DNA of 64,000 bases from Pseudoalteromonas tunicata (lineage in GTDB: Bacteria; Pseudomonadota; Gammaproteobacteria; Enterobacterales; Alteromonadaceae), in NCBI RefSeq assembly GCF_002310815.1, contig NZ_CP011033.1:496001-560000 (forward strand). The letters run 5' to 3'. The position numbers and the translations under genes were made by a program. Below the pieces are notes generated by a model, which did not search any database, was not told the origin of the DNA, and saw only the letters and a program-made list of their open reading frames with translations. This document shows, piece after piece, positions 10,701 to 25,700 of this stretch. Within the stretch, counting starts at the first letter, position 1. Every line of letters begins with the position of its first letter.

Positions 10701-13700
10701 TTCTCTAAAGAGTTTGTTACTAGTTGCGCAGATTTACCGACAACTCATACCCAAATACATCCAAGAGTGCTATTTAATCATGCCGATACCCAACTCTACG
10801 AGGTAGTTGTTACAGATAACTTAGGCCAACAAAGCAAGCGCCAATTTTATGTTCACCCTTTAGCTAATTTAGTACCTGGGGTGCGCATTGTTTCTCCTGC
10901 GGAACAACAGCAAATTGTAGCTGGGACATTTAACTTAGTCGTTCGTACCATTATGACGGATGATAGAGCCTTAGATGTTAAGAAGTTAACATTTTTTGCA
11001 AATGGAACCGCTTTAGCGCCTTTGAGTTCAAAGCCAATTAAACCTAATGAAAATGATTTAGAACAACTAGCTCATATCTATAATGATTATGAAGCACAAT
11101 ATGGTGAAGAGTTAGCAAAACTATATGCTGATAAAGATTCTGAAAACCTTCAAGTTATCGAGTTTATTTATAATTTACCTACATCTTTAGTCAAAGATAA
11201 TCAATCTATTGTTCTCAATGCTTCAGTTAAAGATGAAGATAATGCATTGGGAAGTGATGAAGTTGTTATTGTAGGTGTAAAAGATAACATTAAACCTAGT
11301 GTAGCGATTTTAAATCCGAAGATTCAACTTGGCTTAGTTGAGAGCAGTATTGCAAATGTTGAATTTGTAGGATTCGATAATGTGAAAGTATCAGAGCTTA
11401 GGTTGTTTACTAAACTATCTGCTAAATTAGGAACGGATACTTTTAGTAAAGAATATGGAAACGCCATTAGAGTTATTTCAGAGATCCCAAGTCGTGATGC
11501 AAATACAGTCACGACTAATAATATCGATACTCCTATCTATCATCATGATTACTCACTACCAACTTATACACAGCTTTATGAATTATTTCCTGAGTTAAAC
11601 AATCATACGGATGCAGAGTTTTACTTATGGTTCATGGTTAGTGCTTTTGATGCTGTGGGTAATGAGGAGAACATAGAGAACGCTTTTAAAATAAATATTG
11701 ATCAACGACCTGTAATTGACATTGTTGCACCAACATTAGGAAGTAGAGTTGTAGAAGGAGCGAATGTTGCAGTTAATATTCATGCAAGTGATGACGTTGC
11801 GATTGATCATGTCCGAGCTATTGTTAAACATAAAGGACATGTATTAGAAACAAGACGCTTTGTTCAAGGCCCATACACTTTTGTTTTTGAAGCTCCTGAA
11901 TTAACAAACAATATACAAGATAATCAAGTAGAGATTGAGGTTGAAGCTATAGATACTTATGGCGTGAAGTTTAATGACCTTGATCGTCATACTGCTAAAG
12001 AAAAATTAACTCTAGCTATTAAAGGAGATGAGGCGCCTGTTGTTTCAATAACTACACCATTAACAAATAGTCAAGTGATTGAAGGACAGACATTACTAGT
12101 CCAAGCAATCGCTGCAGATGATGTTGGAATTGCAAGCGTTAGCTTAAATATCAAGGGGTTAACTGGTGGGGATCGAACACTTTCAGATGTTAGAGCTCCT
12201 TATGATTTTCTTTTTACAATACCTTATGGCCAACAAGGTAAACCATTGTCATTAGTTGCCAATGTCGTTGAGCAAAAATCAAACGGCCCACGAACGGTCA
12301 GTTCAGCCCCGATTGATTTAGTCGTTGAAAAAGATGTATCAACTCCTGTTGTGAACATAACCCGCCCATTGATGGGAGCTACTGTAACAGAAGGTACTTC
12401 ATTGCTTTATAGTGTTGATGCAATCGATAATGTTGCTGTTTCAAGTGTCAATATCCGTTTATATTTTGATAAAAATAACAATGGTAACCTAGAAATTAAT
12501 GAATTAGTTGGCCAAAGCTATAGTACAGTTAACCCATATAGTGGGACTATTAATTTACCAAATTTTGTTTCATTAGGCATAGACCCAACGGTAACTGATG
12601 AGTTGAATTTAGTCTTTGAAGCTGTGGCTAAAGATGGAGCAGGCAATACTGCAAATCAGCGTAATTCACTTAAATTCCGAGTTAATTCAGCACCTCAAGT
12701 CAATGACTTGAGGTTATTGGATATTAATGGCTTAGCTTTTCCAAACAAAACTGAGTTAACTGTTGGGCGCAACTATATTGTGAATGTGTTAGCCCAAGAT
12801 TTGGAAACCGGAATTGATTCATTAACACTTTATCGTTCAATAAATAGTTCAGAAGACTCAGATTTTAGCCTCGTAGGTCATGATGAACTGGCGCCATTTC
12901 ATTTTGAACAGAGCAGTGAAGATCTCTCAGTTGGAGATATTATTTATTTCCGTGCAACGGCAACAGATACGCATGGTATTTCTTCTTCAATGTCACAAGC
13001 TTATAGTTTTATAGTGGTCGCAGATAAGGCTCCAACAGCAGAAATTATTCAGCCTAGTCAGCAACAGAGCTTTGCGATATCTGGCGAAGCAATAGAAGTG
13101 TTTGTTCGCGCAAAAGATGATTTAGGTATTGAAGGTATCGATCGAGTAGTTATATTGGTCAATGACAAACCATCGGCCATTATTCGTACTTCAGAGGAAA
13201 ACTCTAACATCTTTAAAGGGACTATTTTTCCGCCTTTAGATGCAGAAGGTCTGGTTATTCAAGCGATCGCCTATGATAAATTAAATCAACAAGGACTATC
13301 GCAGCCAATACAGGTTGGAATTCTCACAGATACTGTTGAACCTCAATTATTATCGATTTTCCCAATTGATGGGCAAATACTGTCGGGTGAAAAGCCCCTG
13401 ATCTCTCGAGTGGAGTTTAAAGATTTAGGGAGCGCGAGTCAGCGTAAAGTGTTACAAACTTGGATACGAGAGTATCGAGATGAGGTTGGAAATTGGCTGG
13501 AGTTAGCTCGAATTACGCGAGAATTAATTCGTGATGATTTAACGTTAGGTAATATGGGTTATAGGGTTAGTGAACCTTCTCATAATCAGTATGTCTATTG
13601 GACAGAATTTAGTGATGGCAATATTTTAACTGATCAACAATTTACACAAGAACGCGTTCGTTTAATTACAAATATAGAGAGTCCAAATCATACGGTAACA

Positions 13701-16700
13701 GAGCAAAGTACACACCAAGTTGCTTACCCTATCCAGAGTCGAAGTTATCTGGCTGCTAATGAAGATGATATATCTTTGGGTAAAACTATTTTTTATAATG
13801 CACTTGCGCGCTATGAAACTCAGCATGTTAAACAAAGTTCAGTATCTGCATGGTCTACACATTCGTTGCAAACTGTCCAATCATTATATCAAAGTTATAA
13901 TCTCTTATCAGTAAATGATAAAAATGAAGAATACTATCCTAAAACAGGTCTATTTTTAACTGACTATATTGATTATCAAACACCTACTGTTAATGGTGAA
14001 CGCGCAATATATTCTCCATTGATTAATGAAAATATTGAATTATTTGATGGTGTGATTTCTGATTTATATGCTGCTGATGGACTAATATTAGCAACTAAAA
14101 CTGGTATTGAATGCCTTGGCTGTAAGTATGAAACAGATTTTGTTTATGCATTAAAAGATCAGAGAAACCCACAGAATTTACCAACTGACTATTCATCAGA
14201 AGATGGAGAGTTACTCCTGTTTACAAAAGCCAATCAAGATAGTCAATTCGGTGTCCCTTATTTGTTAAGTGGATCAATTTCGTTGCCATTTAAAGAAACT
14301 TACAGAGTAACTCAAAGTGGCAGCTTAGCGCTGGTTGCAAATGGTTTTGGTGGAGTGCAAGTAATCAATATTGTTGATATCGAAAATCCCTATCATGTAG
14401 GTTATATAAAGCCAGAAGGATTTGTCAGTGATGTTGTTGTTTATCAACAGTATGCAATTATTGCAGCGGGAGTCCAAGGTTTAGTAATCGCAGATCTAAG
14501 TAAACCTGACTTACCGATTATTGCTAAGTTAGATACAGCAGGTGTTGCTGTTGGTCTAGATATTAAAGGTTCGACCGTTTATGTAGCTGATTCTGGTAGC
14601 TGGAATGGCTCTGGCGCTTTACATTTAATCTCAGTGAATGACCCACGAAATCCGCAAATATTGGCTTCTCATTTAATATCAGCAGAGCAAATTAATTTAC
14701 AAACAGCAGGTGCGTTTAATGTCAAAGTATTTGGAGATAAAGCATATGTTAGTACATTCTCAGTTGATCAGGAAAATACACCTATTGAAGGTGTGGTAGA
14801 AATAGTTGATATTTCAAAGCTTTTAAATAATCTGCCTGATATTACGCAACCCATATTAAGTCATAGACCGACTAAAACGGATGACTTTATGGCTAATGAC
14901 ATTAACTTAGTTGATGGAAAAATCGTCATAGCAGCGGGTAAGCGAGGTTTGGCAGAAGTTAGTTTTCCAACTTTAGCTGTATTGTCTCACTATCCAGAAA
15001 ATCAACAATCTTTTGTTAGAACACAAAACCTACTCGGTCAGATTAAGTTCTCAAATGCAATATTACCTCAGACTGATTTAGCCCAATATATTGAGATAAC
15101 CCGAGGTCATCCTGATATTGGTGAAAACGTCACAGATCAATTTGTTTTAAGTTTTATTCAATTAGACGATGCCACTGATTATAGTGGTGTGGAGCTTTCG
15201 TTGTTACAAGGTTCATCTCTTGCACAAAATACGACTTATTTTGTTAAAATTAAAGAATCGTTACCTGCAGTATCCGGGTACGCTATGACAAATGATTATG
15301 TGTTTACCTTTACAACTGGTTTAACCGTCCAAGGAGAACTTCCTCAATTAGTAACTCTGTCACCACAATTTGGTTCAATTAGGGGAAATACACAAGTCAC
15401 CATTATAGCTTCGGGTATCACTGATAAAACCACTGTCGAATTAGCTGGTCAATCTCATCAAATTTCTGAATTTAGGATGATTGATGAGGGAACAAAGCAA
15501 GCTTCGTTTAAAATTACTACTCAGCCAAATTATGCAGGCCCTGCAGGTCTTACATTAATTAATGATAAATTTATTAAGCAAACATACCCAGGTGCATTTA
15601 CTTACGTTGATTTACTCAAATTATCTTATGCAAATCCTGCGATAGTAAAATCTAGTCAGTTGGGGGTATCGAACCGAGTTGATTTAATTGGTCATGGCTT
15701 TAATCCTCATATTCAGCTTGAATTTAAGCGTCATGATGGCTTTGGGGAAACTCATCGTTTTGAGGTAGATGGCGATGTTGTTCGATTATATAGTGCACAA
15801 AAATTAAATGTGCTTATCCCAAGCTTTGGTGAGGATTTTAGAGGCTTTGTTGATATTATTTTAACAGACAAACAGGGCCGAGTAAGCTCGTTGCCTCAAG
15901 CAATTTTTTATGGTGAACTTGCTCAAAACCGTCAGATAATGACGAGTGATCCATTGAGCATGGAAGAAATTACTAAATACAATAATCCTCAAAGTGGATC
16001 GCGTTTAATTGATCCCTTAAGGTTACCACCAGGTAAGATTACTGATATAAACATTGATGATCAGCAAAGCATTGTATATGTACTTGGCCGAGGGATTAAT
16101 GCTTCAGGCGTTAACTCACCTGAGCGTATCGATGATAAAGAATATATCGATACTTATTATGCTCCAAGCTGGTTATCAGTGGTAAAGTTTGATGTCTCAC
16201 GTCTAGAAGATGCAACTCCTATGCATGGCTTAGGCTACTATGATTTACCGCAATCTTTAGTTGCAACTGATTTAATTCGCTACAATGGCCAGCTGTATGT
16301 AAGTGCTAAAGGAGCAAGCTTTCCTTATGTAGATTATCCATATGAAGATGATAATTATTTACTGGTATTTGATGAAGTTGATATCGATCAAGATAGTGCT
16401 CAGCAAGATAGAACAATCAAAAACAGTATTCGTTTACCAAATATGGGGCAAGTACTAACCAGTTTAGTGAAAGATAATTTACTTATTCTTGTCAATTCAA
16501 ATCAATTGGTATTAATTGATATTGCAGAGCCTCTAAACCCAGTGATCAGTAAAGTAGTGCCTTCAAATAAACTAATTAATAAAGTTGATTTGTTAGAAGA
16601 TTCATTATTGATTAATTATCAAGTTAACAATAGTGGTACTGTCACTGAGCAAATAGACTTAACAAAGCCTGATTTACCCGTCATAGCTAATTACTCTTTA

Positions 16701-19700
16701 GATGAACAGTTATCCGTTTCTCCACTTGCGACTTACGTCGCCGATAATGAAAGTCAGCTGACTCGTTGGGCAATAAGTCAAGGCTCAGCGCAAAAGCAAA
16801 GTCGTTATGTTAATAATGGCTTTAATATTCAAATGCCTTATCAAGAATTATTAAAACAAAAAGTAACCGAAACCTTAGGTTATCAATTATATAATCCTCC
16901 AAGAGAAAAAGCAGACAAAGATAATGTAGCCACGTTAGGTATTTTAAATACAGAAAAGGCACATGGTGTACGCTTTGTTGATGCGATTAATTTATGTAAT
17001 TTTACTTGCCAATTAACCGATATTGAAGTCAGTCAGCATGGGGTTGCATTTGTTGTGGCACAAAATACAACAGATGCAGTGAGTAAATTGAGTATTGTTG
17101 ATACAAAAACCTTGGATGTAGTGGCAACTTACCCTAAAGTAAAACAATCCATAAATATTGATGATTTTCTAAAAGTCACTTTTAATCGTTCAGTATTATT
17201 TAATGGGCTCTCTGCGGATGAGTTCACCAAACGGTACGTTAAACTTGTAAAATCAGATGGTTCAGAACAAGGTGAGCCTACTAGTTTTAACTTTGAGTAT
17301 ATGAAAAATGATACTCAATTAATCATCCGACCACATACTATATTGCTTCCTAATCAGCAATATGAGTTGAGATTACTAGGTGATCCTGCCAGTTATAGAG
17401 CAATTGGTTTACCTTCTTATCAAATCCAATTTACTACGTTTGAAAAACCAACCTTGCCATTTAATATTGAGAGTATTGAGCCAAGATCAATCAGCACAAC
17501 AGGTGGGACAACATGGGTTAAGTTGGATAGGGCTATTACTAGCCCTACATTCAAAGTCGCTGATCGCCTAGCTAAAGTCATTGATCAACAGGCTAATACT
17601 TACCAACTGGAAATATTAGGTGGTGTTTCTGGGTTGGCGAGTCTTTCAGTCAAAGCAGAACAACAGACAGTATCACAGTTGGCGGCTATTAACTTTGTCA
17701 GCGAGCTCAATCTAAAGTCGATTATGCCACAAGTAGGCTCAGCCAATGGTGGTGATACATTGCGCCTAACTGGTTCAGGATTTGAGGTCGGAACAGAAAA
17801 TTTATTTTTACAAATAGGTGATAATTTAGTTCCCAATAGTCATATCAAAATTATTGACTCTAATACTCTAGAGTTCGTTTCTCCAGCAGGTCGTTTAGGC
17901 CATGCAACTATCACTATGAGTTATCAAGATGGACGTTATGCTGATTTAGTAAATCACTTTGAATACCGCACACCTAGTCAATTTGAGGTACAAGGGCAAG
18001 GTTTTATTTATGACAGTCAAGTCGATCCTTCTGGAAACTATTTATTTTTAGCTGCGGGTATTAAGGGGGTTTTAATTCAGGATTTAAGCCTTGCAGAGAA
18101 AAATGAGAAGAGTTTGGTAGCCCAATATAAATTACCCGAAGGTTACTATGCTTTTGGCGTAACTGGCTTTTTTGAACGTAATAATGATCGTCTTTTTGTC
18201 AGTGCAGCCAAAATGACCTCAAATGGTGAACTGTTAGATAATTCAGCGAACGTATTTGTTTATGCTATCAATGGTCAAAATATTTCACAGGCTCAGTTAG
18301 TAAAATCAATGCCGATAGAGAGTAACTTTGTAAAAGGAATTTTAGCGAATAATAATCAAGTCGCTTTAGCTGCAGGGCAATATGGCTTTGCCCTAGCTGA
18401 CAGTTATTTACATACTAAACTCTATATTAATGATGTGGTTTCAACTCCGTATGATGTTCTTGATGTTGCTAGTCTAAATCATACCAACGGCAATAGTTAT
18501 TTTGTTGTAACTTCCGGTGAATTTGATTTTACCAAAAATACATTAAAGACTAATGATATTGGCCGAGGGCATACATATGTTGTTCAAAATAATGCATTTA
18601 GTGGCTTATCAACCATAAGCCAAGTTAATTTACCTGCAGCTAAAGTAGCTACGCAAGGTAATTATGTTTATTTGGCTATGGGGGCATTAGGTGCTGCAAT
18701 CGTTGATCTTACCGATCCAACAAAACCAAGGGTGATAACAAGGTTAACTGACTTTGGTAATGTTTTTGATATAGCAGTTAAAGGCCATCAGCTTTTTTTA
18801 GCTTTAGGTGAGCTAGGTGTAGTTGTTTTAGATATCACGGATCCAAATAAAGTTACCCAAGATACAGGGTTTATTACAAGTCGTTTTGCAGTTCACAACC
18901 TTGTTGATACGCCTTATTCTATGATTACAGTCGCAAATTCACTTTTAACCACTAAGCCACAATATGTTATTAACCGATATATAGATAACGATTTAAGAGT
19001 TATAGGTGTTAATCCTTCACCGAATTATTTAAATACACTTAATAGCAAAAAAGTACAGATCCGGTTTAATAAAGCTATTGACCACTATGCGCCAAACTTA
19101 GATTTGATTCGTGTGGAGGACCAGTTTGGAGGTCGAATTAGTAGTGATATCTCAATCGTAAATAATGATATTTTGATTTTACCTGACCTGTCTCAACTTG
19201 ATTTTAATGATACGCTAAATGTTAAAATTGCCTCCGGAATGCGAAGTGTAAAACCAACTAACAATGGAAATACAATTACTCTGGCAGTCAAAAAAAGTGG
19301 CGAACAGTATTCATTCACTTATTTATTGGGATTAATTGAACAATATCAGTTGTTAGACTTGGCACCTCGCCGCGTAATTATTGGTGAAAGGAAACATCAT
19401 AAACTAACTGTTTTGGGCAAGATTACCGATAATACTGAATTGTTTCTTACTATTGGGGGAGTTCAAGTCCCAGCTGTGAGTATCGAAGAAGACCAGACTA
19501 ACGAAAATGTTTCAATTTTAGCTTTCACAACTCCTCAGTTTACAGAAGCTGGTCTTTACGATTTAAGCCTTGAAGTTAAACAACAAGGCTTCAGTACAAG
19601 TGCTCACTTAAAAGGAGCAATTGCAGTTGATCAAGTACTAACCGCTGTTAATCTTGTGCCACGTTGGACGGATGTTAAAGGTGGGGAGTGGATTACTCTT

Positions 19701-22700
19701 TACGGACAAGGATTTGAACCTGGTTCGAGTATCAGTGATGGAACTCGTATCAAAGTTGGTAACACGTTTGCATCACAAGTACTTGTTTTATCGAGCAAGG
19801 AACTTAAATTCTTAGCACCACATAATTTGTCAGGTCGCCACAGTCTTACATTATTCGATCGTAACAACAAAGTTGGAAAATCGACCAATGTTTGGTTAGG
19901 TTACGGTTTAACCCAAGAGAGTGAAATTTCAGCTCAGGGTGTCCAAAGCTATAGTTTGCTATCATTACTAGAACAAAACATGGTTATTTCAGCAACGGGT
20001 TATTTTAATTCGTTGACACCAAAAGCAAGTGTATCCGGTATTTCTTTACCAGCTCCATTATTGAATATCTCTGTAGATGCAAATTCCCCTAATCAATTGA
20101 TGATTGCAGGCGGGAGTACTGTATTACCTCAGGATTCTTTTGGATTATATGAGATTGACGAATATATTACTTACAAAGCAATAGAAAGTAAGCGATTCAA
20201 TGCTGAAATATTAGGTCTTCCGATTGAGTTATCGCCAAAAGAGGCTGCGTTTATTCGTTATCATCAACCTAAGAAACAGAGTTTTACTTTAGATAATCAT
20301 TCTGTTACACCTTATCGCTTACCACTCAAACAATCCCCGCATTCAAACGAGCAAACAGCATCCGCGGCAGGGTCAATGGGCATTATTTTAAGTAGTCTTG
20401 ATGATATTGCTAATATTCCAGTATTGCATAAAGAGTCATTAGAAAATAAAGGTGTAGGTACACTTGCTGTAGCAGTTGCAGCTCAAGATTTTAGTATTTT
20501 TACTAGCACTATAACAAATAGATTGCCTGATGGCGTAAAACCACCTTTAGAATGTGAGTTTGTTGGTGGGGAAACTGATCAAAGAATACTTGGAAGTATC
20601 AATTATTTAGACCCTAGTGACCCTGTGTTCATGTCACAAACCCATTTAATTGAAGCCGATTACCGCTTGTATCTAGAGCAAGATGGTTGGATATATATTG
20701 GCGGTGAAATAGGTTCTAAAATCTGGCAACCCGGTGAAGATTGTCCTCTTTATGATACACAAACATTAAGTCCTGCATCGACACACTTAGATCGCTCTGT
20801 ATTACAAGCAATAAACTTGAATTCTCCACATCGTATTAAGCAATTGAGCGTATCTGGGAATGTACTCGATATTGTCCCATATCAACAGGTTCTGTTAGTT
20901 GCGTTGGGTAATGAAGGGGTGATCGTTGTTGATAAACAACTTACTCAAGTACTGCATCATATTAAGATAGACGAGCACATACAAAGTTCAGTGGGTGCTG
21001 CTTTCAAATTGACAATTCATGGCTCAACGTTGTTTGTTGCTCAGCAAGATGGCGGGGTATTGATTTACGATATTGAAAATATTGAAGCGCCTCGTTTATT
21101 GTCTGCTGGAACAGACGCAACGATTTATGATACTGCATTGATTAATAGCAGCATTATCAGTGCTCAAGGTAAAGCTGGAGTTCATGCTTATTCGTTACCG
21201 GGTCCGCTAGTTTCTCTAACCAATATTGATAAAAATGGTTTTTTAGCTAGTGGAGAGATTCTTCAGGTTGAGTTTAATGAAGCTGTAGCGACAAAATCTA
21301 TCTCTTTAGAGATCGAAGTACTCAATAGCCAAGAGCGAATCGATGCCACATTACATGCAGTCAATGAAGAGGCTGGAGCGAGCAAGCAATTCAATGTGAT
21401 AGCAAATATTTTGGCTAATACACGCTACAGAATCAAAATCACTCAGGCTAATGATATTAGAGGTGGTGAATTATTTGCACCTTTTGCCCAAACATTTACT
21501 CTGTTACCTCAAGAAAGAATTAACATTGAGTCAACATCGGATTCAATATTAAGGTTAGGCGAGTTACAGGAGATCTCGATATTTGGGCAAGGGTTTACTA
21601 ATGAATCTCAAGTTTCAATTGGCCAATATCAATTAGAGTCAAGTTATGAAAATGGTCACTTAATCGTCGACCTATCTGGGTTGAGTTTCTATGATGCTAA
21701 ACCAGGTCAATATGCCGTTAGGGTTGTTGACGGTGGATTCTCCGATACTTTGTTTGGCGCATTGGTATTAGGAGATGAGATAAATAGTGAAACCAGTTTT
21801 GATTTTAGCTTAGCGTCTGGGCCTGTTGAAGGACGCTATTTGTTAACTGTTCAATCAAATAGTGAAGTATTCTTACCCGGGGACAAAATTTTATTACGTG
21901 ATAGTTTAGGTAGAGAGCTATTCACAGAGAAAGTTGACCAAGGTAATTATATCCTTAATTTAGAAGAAGACGTCATAACGAGTCAAAAGCTACGTTTTAG
22001 GATCCCTAAAGTTGTAGCACCAGACCAATATCAAGTTGTTCTTCTGAGTGATGGTGAAGAAATCTTATTAGGACAATTTAATTATCAACTTGCTCGTGGT
22101 ACTTCTATTGATTTACCGAATTACCCACCAATGACTATTGGCGCCATGTTAACAGCAGACGACGCATTGTTTGTTGGTATCGCACAAGGTGCGGAGCCAA
22201 CAGCAGGCAATCCTTATTTAATGCCATTTGGTCTTGAGATATATGATATGCGCTTGCCTTTAACTCCCAGACGAGTTAGTCAGCTCCCTTTGCATGACAA
22301 AGTTAGGGGATTAGTTCAAAAGGATAATTTATTGATTGCGGCAGCTGCTAAGCAAGGTGTGGTGATTGTTGATGTCCGTGATCAAACTCAGCCATTGATT
22401 TTAAAGGAGTTAGCTTTAGGTGGTTACAGTGCTAACGATGTTGCTCTTAAACATCAAACAAGTGTGTTGGCGATTGCTGCAGCCAGTGACTTAAATGATG
22501 GATATATACGTTTTGTTAATTTAAAAAACCAAGATTTTGCCCCTCCATTAGGTTTTAACACTATCCCACTTAGCCAAGGCGATTTACTTGGTAAGCCTCT
22601 GCAGCTTTCTTGGCAAGGTAATAATTTAATTGTTTTATTGCAAAAGCAAGACGGTTTGTATTTGGTCCAATTTGATAAATTGGGTGACTCGTTAAGTTAC

Positions 22701-25700
22701 ACTATAAATAAACTAGCATTAATGGATTATCTCGGTGGAACAGTCAGTATGTTTGTCACATCTGACAGTATTATGATGTCGGTAGATAACAATTTAATTA
22801 TGCTAGAAAAACAAGCTGATGGTGAATATCAAGTTGTTCATAAAGAGTCGTTAACTTCAGATACCGTTTTACTTGAAAACTCAGGTAGTCAATATCAATC
22901 AACCGAACAAGGTTTAGAGCAAATTTTACCTATTGGGCTCAGTGTGTCTGAAGTTTTATCAACTAGTGGGAAATATGCTGGACCGGGTGACATTATCACC
23001 ATAAAGCTTAACAACCTAATTAATACCCAAACAGATCATTTAATGAAGGTGATCCAACTTTATGCTGATGGTAATCAAATCGACTTAGCCGAATTTCAAG
23101 CCATTAATACTATTTCTGGTGGGGTGATTAATATCCCTATCGCTGATTTAGGTTTAGCTAATAATACTGATTTAACTTTAAGTATCTTAGCAAATTTGCA
23201 AAATATCAATGGCGAAATCTTAGCTACTCAGGCTGATTATAATTTTATTTACCATAATCAGATGGCAGTTTCGATAGATGCTGTTCAACGAGTTTCTGTA
23301 TCAGGCGAGCTAGGTAGTCATTATTTCTATGCTGATGGGACAGAGTTTGCTCGATTAACTGGTAATGGTTTTGGACAAGATAAGGATTTATTAGCGGTTT
23401 GGTTTGGTAATCAACTACTAGATAATGATTCGCTTATTAGTGTGACAAACACAGCTATTGATATAAAAGTACCAAAGCTATACCTAACTGGTCAATTGAT
23501 ACCACTTACAATAACAGTAGCAGTTGTTGATCGACAAGCTAGCTTACTTGGTGGTGCTATTGTGCTACCGAAGTTATTGCTTCAGGATATTTATCCTGCT
23601 TCGGGTCCACCGGAAGGAGGGAACTTTATTACTCTAAGAGGCTTTGGTTTTAATGCTAATACACAGTTTGATATTGCCGGTAAACCAGTAAATCAGACTA
23701 AGGTTATTTCAGCTAACGAAGCACAAGTTCGAGTACCAAGTAATGATTTTGGTTTTGCTGCGGTTAGAGCAACAAACGCTAATATGAAAGGCAGTGAAAG
23801 TGTTTCTCCTGTATCTTATTTTTATGCAGCCAAAGAAACAGCTAAATTAGATGTAGATCAAGATCAAAACAATCCTATAAAAGCAATTCATGTTAACGAC
23901 AACATTGTTTTAGCCTTAACCGGTGGGGAATATCAGCCTTATGACTTGGATGGAAAAAAGCAGACAAAATTAATTTCTAATCAAGCCCAATTAACCTTAA
24001 TTGATAGTTCTGATCCAGTGATGCTATCGACTATAAATAAACGTGTTGGCAACGATGAACAACCATATCATTTTAGCACAACCATAAAACCTGATGGGTT
24101 TAAAGCCTTAGCAGTTATAAAGCAGTTCTTATTAGGTGTGGGTGCTGATGAAGTTTATTTATTCAATAGAATACAGCCAGCTACACCACAGTTTATTAAT
24201 AAAACTCAATTACGAGGCAAAGCAACGGCAATCGTAACGAGTGATAAGCTGATCTACATTGCGACTCAAGCTGGTATTTCTATCTACACTATTAATGAAC
24301 AGCAATTACTTGAAGAACTTAACTTCGTTTCTAGTAGTCAACTTAAAGGAGTCGCTTCAGGGCTAAAAATTCAGCATGATCGTTTATGGGTAGTTGTGTC
24401 TTCTAGTCGGAAACTAGTCGAGATTGAATTATCTTCAGGGATGTACCAAGTAGTTAGAGAAATTAGTTTGGTTGATAAGAGTAATCGACGCTTGCCAATT
24501 TCAGATATAGTGGTGCTTGATGAGTTTGTATTGGTGGCAACCGGTAAAAATGCCACAGTTGAATTAGTTGACCAGCAATCAGGTGAAAGTATTGTCAATT
24601 TGAATTTAGCTTACCTTATCCGCAATGGTGATATTTCAGCAGATAAACTCTTACTCAAAGGTTCGTTGTTAAGTGTTGCGGCAGGTCATGGAGATGTTCA
24701 GCAATTTAATATTGCCCCATGGTTTGCCGGTCAATTTAATACAAACATCGAGTTGGATAATTACTACGCAGTGATGGGCTCTGTGACAGATATCGCATAC
24801 TCTGGTGATGTGTTGTTTGCTTCTGCAGCTTACTTAAGGGATCATTCCGGTCAAGCAATAGAGAGCCCAGTGCCTCTAAACTCAACCTTTTCTCGGATTG
24901 GCGGAGGAGTATATAGTTTCGCTAAACAAGACTTTGCACTTCTGTCACATTATCCAGAGACTGGACAAATACTGGGTCCTGACGAGGTAATTAGGCTCCA
25001 GTTCAATCATATTATTGATCATCAAGCCTTTAATGATTTTGCGCAGCAATTATTTAGAATTACTTTGGATAGAGTACCAGTGTCAGGTATATGGCATTTG
25101 GATACAACAAATCTAGGCTCATTAGTAAGCTTTGTACCGGATCAAAATTTCATTATTAATAAGCGCTATGAAGTTACAATTGATGGTAGTTTAATTGATA
25201 TTGGTCAAATTGCATTAGGAGCAGATTATCGCTTCTTGTTTGTAACCTCTGAGTATGAACAGCCCAAAATTGAAAGTATTTCACCTCGATTTGGAACATG
25301 GCAAGGTGGTCAAGAGATAGTGATATTTGGTGATAATTTCAATGTAGATACTGAATTCTTATTAGGTGATACACTAATTTCACCTGATAAGACTCAATTT
25401 TACAGCCAAAACAAAGTGGTGGTGATTGCCCCTGGTTTAAATCAAATGCCATTACAAAATCGTTTGGTTGGTTTGACAGCTCAGCAAGGAAATCAACGAA
25501 GCTATCAAGATGGCGCATTCACTTATATTACGGATCCGACAATCGAGAAAATAGGTGCTTTTAATGCCAGCACGCAATCTGTGGATACACAGACGGTAGA
25601 ATTTGGTTTTAATACAGCCGTAAGACTTGCGATTGAAGGGCAAGGGCTTAGTCAAGAGTCAATAATATTAATAAACGACCAACCAGCTCAAAATGTAACC